Part shown: positions 59,891 through 64,000 of the stretch, in pieces
Layout: each line of letters opens with the position of its first letter
Position numbering within the stretch: position 1 is the first letter of the stretch
From: Microbacterium salsuginis
Lineage (GTDB): Bacteria; Actinomycetota; Actinomycetes; Actinomycetales; Microbacteriaceae
Direction of reading: 5' to 3'
NCBI RefSeq assembly: GCF_012524205.1
Contig: NZ_JABACI010000004.1
Coordinates: 62,001-126,000, forward strand
Length of the DNA: 64,000 nucleotides
Position numbers and translations under genes: made by a program
Notes under the pieces: generated by a model
Told to the model about the DNA's origin: nothing
Seen by the model: the letters and a program-made list of their open reading frames with translations, nothing else
Database searches by the model: none

Positions 59891-59920
59891 GGGGGCCGGA
59901 TGCCGCGGCATCCGGCCCCC
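59891..59920. terminator. 30-bp perfect palindrome between sulfatase and YjbR genes
   Basis: GGGGGCCGGATGCCG (59891-59905) is followed directly by its complement (59906-59920), then TTCCTG. It lies between convergent stops at 59862 and 59927. The centre holds the abundant GGATGC/GCATCC motif in both orientations. Confidence 0.75.
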
Positions 59921-59926
59921 TTCCTG

Positions 59927-60340
59927 TCAGGCGCGGGGAGGGTGGGCGGCGAGCCACTCCTTCGCGGTGCGCTTGGGCACCTTGAGAAGCCACGCGTCCG
60001 TGATGACCTCCCGGAGCAGGTCCGGCTCGATCGTCTCGAGCCGGACCAGCACGGCCGGGTAGCCGTCGAAGTGCGGGATCGTGAAGAAGACGTCGGGGTA
60101 GGTCTCGAGCAGGGCTTCCTTGACCTGCGGCCCGTCGACCCTGACGCCGACGACGACCCCTGCCGGCCACGACCGCCCGAGCGCGGCGAGCTGCTCGTCG
60201 TCGCGATGCGTGGCTCCGCGTTCCCACACGAACATGCCCGCGGGAGTGCGCCACGAGGCGCCGCCGCGGTGTCCCTCCACGCGCTCCTCGGCACCCGGGA
60301 GCGCCACCGCGATGGCGCGGACATCGTCGAGAGTGGCCAC
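59927..60340 (-). CDS. MmcQ/YjbR family DNA-binding-like protein
   Basis: This 137-residue small soluble protein has the MmcQ/YjbR fold (double-wing). The pattern begins MATLDDVRAIAVALPGAEER, continues with WRTPAGMFVWERG and PDVFFTIPHFDGYPAVLVRL, and ends LLKVPKRTAKEWLAAHPPRA. Family members are called DNA-binding by structure, but function is unproven. GTG 60340 is chosen, since upstream frame enters the surface-protein promoter. Confidence 0.9.
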   Translation of the reverse strand: MATLDDVRAIAVALPGAEERVEGHRGGASWRTPAGMFVWERGATHRDDEQLAALGRSWPAGVVVGVRVDGPQVKEALLETYPDVFFTIPHFDGYPAVLVRLETIEPDLLREVITDAWLLKVPKRTAKEWLAAHPPRA

Positions 60341-60453
60341 GCCACCATCATCGTTCCCGGGTCGCCGTGACGAAAGAGCGACCGTGGAGCTTGGAAAGCC
60401 GCTGTGGTGTACTGGCATGAGTTGCCCCGACGCTCTCGAACGGATCCCCTGAC

Positions 60454-63400
60454 ATGAGCCGCAATCGACGACTGTCCCTCCGGCGCGCGGTGGCCTCTGC
60501 TGTCGCCGTCCTCATGGCAGCCACCGGTGCCATAGCCCTCGACGCGACGCTGGCCACGCCGGCCCATGCGGCATATCCCGACACGTTCAACCCGTTCAGC
60601 ATGAACGGCGGGTTCACGGTCTACGCCCGCGAGGACGCGCTGCTGCTGAACCAGGAGACAGAGGGCAGCATCGCCGTCGGCGGCACCGCGACCGTGCAGG
60701 GCTCGAGCGGCACGTACTCGATCATCCACGTGGCGGCGGGAACGGGCGACTACACGCTGCCGACCGTCGACGGCGACCCCACGAGGTTCCTGGTCGGCAG
60801 TTACGACGAAGCCAGCACCGGCATCCTCGCCATCACGAGCGCGGGCACCACCGAGCCGTCGCTGCACGGCGACCTCAAGATGGTCGAGCGCGACGGACCA
60901 TGGCAGCCGTTCGCGCGTGCCGACTGGCTGCGGCTCAACACCGACCCCGCCAACCCCGACCAGACGCCGCTCATCGATGCCACGAGCCAGCAGTACCCGG
61001 CGGATGCGTCACCACCCGCGGGAGCGGTCGGCGGCGGCAGCATCTACACCTCCGACACGTCCGGTACGGCGGTCGCGGATTATGTGGAGGCCAATGCCGA
61101 GGCCTCGTACGCGGCGGCCGCCGATTGCCTCGCGGGCCTGCCCACGGGCGCGGGCCACCCCGTCGGTGTGGCAGAGGATGCCGGGTCGCGGGTGGTGCTG
61201 GAGCCGCTGAGCCCGGATCAGCCGAACATCGTGGACTATGCCGACATCGCCGGAACCGCGCTGATCCAGTACTCCCCCGGCCCCACCCCGGGCCTGGCCA
61301 ACCCCCTGATCATCCAGGTCGCCGCCGGGACCACCGAGGTGACGGGTGCTCGCTCCGATCCCGCGGGCAGGTACTCCCCGTACATCCTGTGGGATCTCTC
61401 CGCCGTCACCGGGCCGGTCTCGGTCACCGCCGCCGAGGGCGGACGCATCGACGGATCCATCTACGCGCCGACCGCCGACGTGACCGTCACCGCGGCGCCG
61501 CTCGAGGGCCAGGTGCTGGGCCAGAACGTCACGATCGCGGGCGGAGAGGTGCATTCTTACCTGTTCGCGGGTCAGCTCAGCTGCACCGCGGACAGCGGCA
61601 GCTTCGCGGTGCGCAAGTCGCTCGATGGGATCGAACCGGCTGAGCTGCCCGCCGGCACGACGTTCACCCTCAACTACACCGCCACCGAACCGGACAACAC
61701 CGTGGTGACAGGGACGTTGGAGCTGCCGGCCGACGGCAGCCCGGTCGCGGCGGGGGCACAGTTCCCGCTGGGCACGAGCATCGAGTTCGAAGAGATCGCG
61801 CCCGAGAGCGTGCCGGGCTTCGAGTGGGGGACGCCGACGATCTCGCCGAACCCGCTCATCGTCGGAGCGGGCACCGCCGAGATCGTCGTGAGCAACACCG
61901 CGACGCCCGTCGTCGAATCCGGGACCTTCAGCGTGTCCAAGACGATCGAGGACGTGTCGGGCGGCGCCGGCGGCGACCCGTCGCAGGCGACCGTCCCCGT
62001 CACGTGGACCGCGGTCTACGACGGCGTCGACATCGGCGCAGGGACGCTGGACGTGCCGTTCGACGGCACGCCGGTCGCCGTCGGGCAGGACTTCCCCGTC
62101 GGCACCGAGATCAGCCTGACCGAGGATCTCTCGGGCATCGACCCGCCGGCCGGGTACGAATGGTCGGGCGTCGCCTGGAGCCCCGGTCAGACGTTCACGA
62201 TCGACGAGAACGGCGCAGTGGTCGCGGTCGGACTGACGAATGCGATCTCGCCGGTGGACGAGCGCACGATCACGATCGTGAAGTCGGCGGAGGGCGAGGC
62301 ATCCGATCCCGCCTACGGCTACACCGTCACCTACAACGTGGACCCGCCGGGAACGCGCAGCGAGCCGGTGGACCTGCCCGTGGGCGACCACGTGACGATC
62401 CTCGACCTCGAGACCGGCAGCGAGACCCTCGACCTCGCCGAGCAGGTGCCCACGCTGAACGGTGAGCCGACGGATGCCTCGGCCTGGGCCGAACCGGTGT
62501 TCATCGTCGACGTCGACGGCGTGACGACCGAGTACCCCTCCGGAGGGTTCGACCAGATCGTCGAGATCCCCCTCGGAACCGAGGGCGATGTCGTGATCGA
62601 GGTCGCGAACAGCCTCAACGAGGGCACATTCGCCCTGTCGAAGGCGTTCGAGGGCGAAGCCGGCGAGAACCTCCCGCCGGGTACCGAGTTCTCGGTCGAG
62701 TGGACCGCCACCACCCCGCTCGGCGGCGTCTCGAGCGGCGTCGTGCGGCTTCCCGCGGACGGCACGCCGGTGAGCCCCCTGGATGAGAACGGAGAGCCTC
62801 TCACCTTCCCGTACGGCACCGTCGTCACATTCACAGAACTCGAGCCGCCGCGCCTGCGCCACGTCGCGTGGGGCGATGCGACCTTCGATCCCGCTCAGCT
62901 CGTGATCGGCGCCGGCGGGGAGCCGACGGTCTCGTCGACGCTCACGAACAGCGCCGTGGTGACGACGGGCACCTTCCAGGTCGCCAAGGACCTCGTCGGC
63001 ATCGAGGCTTCCCAGCTGCTCGTCGACTCGTTCACCATCGAGTACACGGCACTGGTCCCCGGTCAGGGGCTGCTCACGGGCAGCTTCGAGATCCCCGCCG
63101 ACGGCACGCCGGCAGGACCGGTCGATGAGGCGGGCGATCCCCTGGAGTTCCCGGTGGGAACGATCGTTCGCCTCGACGAGGCGGCTCCGGATGCCTCGGC
63201 CCTGCCGCCGGGCAACGAATGGGCGGGCACGACCTGGAACCCCGGCCACTTCCTCATCGTCGGGGCGGACGAAACACCCCTCGTCGAGGTCACCAACACG
63301 GTCGAGCACCTGACGCGCTGGGCGGTGACGAAGGTCGTCGACGGGGATGCCGCGAGCGGCCTGCCCGCCGGCACGACGTTCCCGCTCGAGTGGTGGTGGG

Positions 63401-63774
63401 ACCACGTCGCCCAGCCGGACGTCGCGCTCGAGCCCGGCGTCCCGGTCTACTCGCCGTACTTCGCGGTCGGGTCGATCATCCAGGGCCGTGAAGGCGCGCT
63501 GCCCAAGATTCCCGGCATCGAGTGGGGCGACCCGGTCTGGACGGTGAACGGTGAAACGCTGGTGCCGGATGCCGACGGCATCGTGACGCTGCCGATGGAA
63601 CTGGTGCGCGACCAGGACCTGGCAGAGCTCACGCTCACGAACACCGGCGATGCACGTGATCTGCCCGCCACCGGTGGTGGCGGCATGTCACCGCTGCTGC
63701 CTGCGGGAGCGATCGCGGTGATCCTCGCCGGCCTCGGCATCGTCCTGGCACGACGGCGCGTCAGGATCAGCTGA
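60454..63774 (+). CDS. LPXTG-anchored surface protein with choice-of-anchor A and DUF5979 repeats
   Basis: This 1106-residue surface protein has a signal peptide (SLRRAVASAVAVLMAATGAI, cut after about AHA, residue 39). A choice-of-anchor A domain follows (residues about 43-375, NPFSMNGGFTVYAREDALLL). About six DUF5979-type beta repeats come next (from 382 on, GTFxVxK-type starts: GSFAVRKSLDGIEPAELPAG, GTFSVSKTIEDVSGG, GTFALSKAFEGEAGE, GTFQVAKDLVGI). The sortase signal is LPATG at 1070-1074, then a membrane helix and RRRVRIS. It is probably an adhesin or shaft-type wall protein. No sortase gene is in the window. The ribosome site before ATG 60454 is weak. Confidence 0.92.
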   Translation: MSRNRRLSLRRAVASAVAVLMAATGAIALDATLATPAHAAYPDTFNPFSMNGGFTVYAREDALLLNQETEGSIAVGGTATVQGSSGTYSIIHVAAGTGDYTLPTVDGDPTRFLVGSYDEASTGILAITSAGTTEPSLHGDLKMVERDGPWQPFARADWLRLNTDPANPDQTPLIDATSQQYPADASPPAGAVGGGSIYTSDTSGTAVADYVEANAEASYAAAADCLAGLPTGAGHPVGVAEDAGSRVVLEPLSPDQPNIVDYADIAGTALIQYSPGPTPGLANPLIIQVAAGTTEVTGARSDPAGRYSPYILWDLSAVTGPVSVTAAEGGRIDGSIYAPTADVTVTAAPLEGQVLGQNVTIAGGEVHSYLFAGQLSCTADSGSFAVRKSLDGIEPAELPAGTTFTLNYTATEPDNTVVTGTLELPADGSPVAAGAQFPLGTSIEFEEIAPESVPGFEWGTPTISPNPLIVGAGTAEIVVSNTATPVVESGTFSVSKTIEDVSGGAGGDPSQATVPVTWTAVYDGVDIGAGTLDVPFDGTPVAVGQDFPVGTEISLTEDLSGIDPPAGYEWSGVAWSPGQTFTIDENGAVVAVGLTNAISPVDERTITIVKSAEGEASDPAYGYTVTYNVDPPGTRSEPVDLPVGDHVTILDLETGSETLDLAEQVPTLNGEPTDASAWAEPVFIVDVDGVTTEYPSGGFDQIVEIPLGTEGDVVIEVANSLNEGTFALSKAFEGEAGENLPPGTEFSVEWTATTPLGGVSSGVVRLPADGTPVSPLDENGEPLTFPYGTVVTFTELEPPRLRHVAWGDATFDPAQLVIGAGGEPTVSSTLTNSAVVTTGTFQVAKDLVGIEASQLLVDSFTIEYTALVPGQGLLTGSFEIPADGTPAGPVDEAGDPLEFPVGTIVRLDEAAPDASALPPGNEWAGTTWNPGHFLIVGADETPLVEVTNTVEHLTRWAVTKVVDGDAASGLPAGTTFPLEWWWDHVAQPDVALEPGVPVYSPYFAVGSIIQGREGALPKIPGIEWGDPVWTVNGETLVPDADGIVTLPMELVRDQDLAELTLTNTGDARDLPATGGGGMSPLLPAGAIAVILAGLGIVLARRRVRIS

Positions 63775-63799
63775 CGTCGCCGGCACGGGTGCGCTCGCC

Positions 63800-64000
63800 T
63801 CAGCCCTCGAGGGGGTCGACAGCGAAGGTGAATGCGCGACCCTGACGGAAGGGCTCGACGAGCTCGAAGTTCTCGAAGGCGATGCCTCCGGGAATCGGGG
63901 CCTCGCTCATCCAGTAGGTGTACCGACCGTTCACCTGCGCGACCAATCCGGGATCCGGATCGGCCGCGCGCCAGGACTGCCTCGCGCGGGCGCCCACGTA
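63800..64000 (-). CDS. C-terminal part of an unidentified protein, cut by window edge
   Basis: A minus-strand frame runs from the right edge to a stop at 63800. The last residues read VAQVNGRYTYWMSEAPIPGG, then IAFENFELVEPFRQGRAFTF and AVDPLEG. Codon use looks coding (third-position G/C) and the position, convergent with the surface-protein gene, fits a real gene end. I do not recognise the family; the start lies outside the window. Confidence 0.6.
   Translation of the reverse strand, partial: YVGARARQSWRAADPDPGLVAQVNGRYTYWMSEAPIPGGIAFENFELVEPFRQGRAFTFAVDPLEG

Noticed and set aside
60417..60452. Eleven-codon upstream ORF before the surface-protein gene
   Set aside because: No ribosome site and no overlap with the main start; no support beyond an ATG and a stop.

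Overview
The window is high-GC actinobacterial chromosomal DNA, most likely Microbacteriaceae (Microbacterium or a close relative). The evidence is roughly 70% GC by eye, densely packed short operons, many GTG starts, many starts preceded by a TANNNT box 5-7 bases upstream (leaderless-type promoters), an HspR/HAIR-controlled clpB, an MntR/NRAMP pair, and surface proteins with DUF5979 repeats and an LPXTG anchor. I saw no tRNA, rRNA, CRISPR array, prophage or insertion-sequence transposase. Both ends cut a gene: an M13 metallopeptidase at the left and an unidentified gene at the right.

Layout. 1-12.5 kb: M13 peptidase, MATE exporter, SpoU methyltransferase, mntH-mntR with two operators, a secreted protein, SDR, HAD phosphatase, YdeI-like protein, pyrE, exonuclease III and a membrane protein. 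12.7-17.3 kb: a sigma factor fused to a zinc-finger, membrane and proline-rich sensor tail, a NarL-type two-component system and an FMN reductase. 17.5-26.8 kb: a NatAB-type ABC exporter, two MFS exporters (one with a divergent ArsR-like regulator), GH15 glucoamylase/trehalase, zwf and a VOC protein. 27-31.3 kb: type III polyketide synthase, methyltransferase, FAD hydroxylase and convergent UbiA prenyltransferase, which look like a phenolic-lipid or quinone pathway. 31.7-41.4 kb: clpB, a SulP transporter, DUF7144, a GlxA-type regulator, small membrane proteins, two GT4 glycosyltransferases and a conserved unknown.

41.5-59.9 kb is the most distinctive part. It holds two cytoplasmic-type arylsulfatases, an aerobic formylglycine-generating enzyme to activate them, two SulP anion transporters, a GAP/sulfolipid-addressing-like protein, a cardiolipin synthase-like enzyme, two AI-2E permeases, a DUF998 protein, a HAD phosphatase, a SHOCT-DUF6325-SHOCT operon, a voltage-sensor K+ channel and a CLC chloride channel. 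I read it as a sulfate-ester and membrane-envelope island; this is inference from co-location. It is followed by a YjbR protein and a large LPXTG-anchored DUF5979 surface protein.

Non-coding structure is unusually rich. There is a dispersed palindromic element in three copies (about 3.7, 19.6 and 22.8 kb), a four-unit tandem hairpin array between clpB and ubiA, and a 27-bp direct repeat bracketing about 190 bp inside the polyketide operon. A palindrome plus a 15-bp minisatellite sits in frame inside a glycosyltransferase gene. Several long hairpins built on the frequent GGATGC/GCATCC motif lie between convergent genes.
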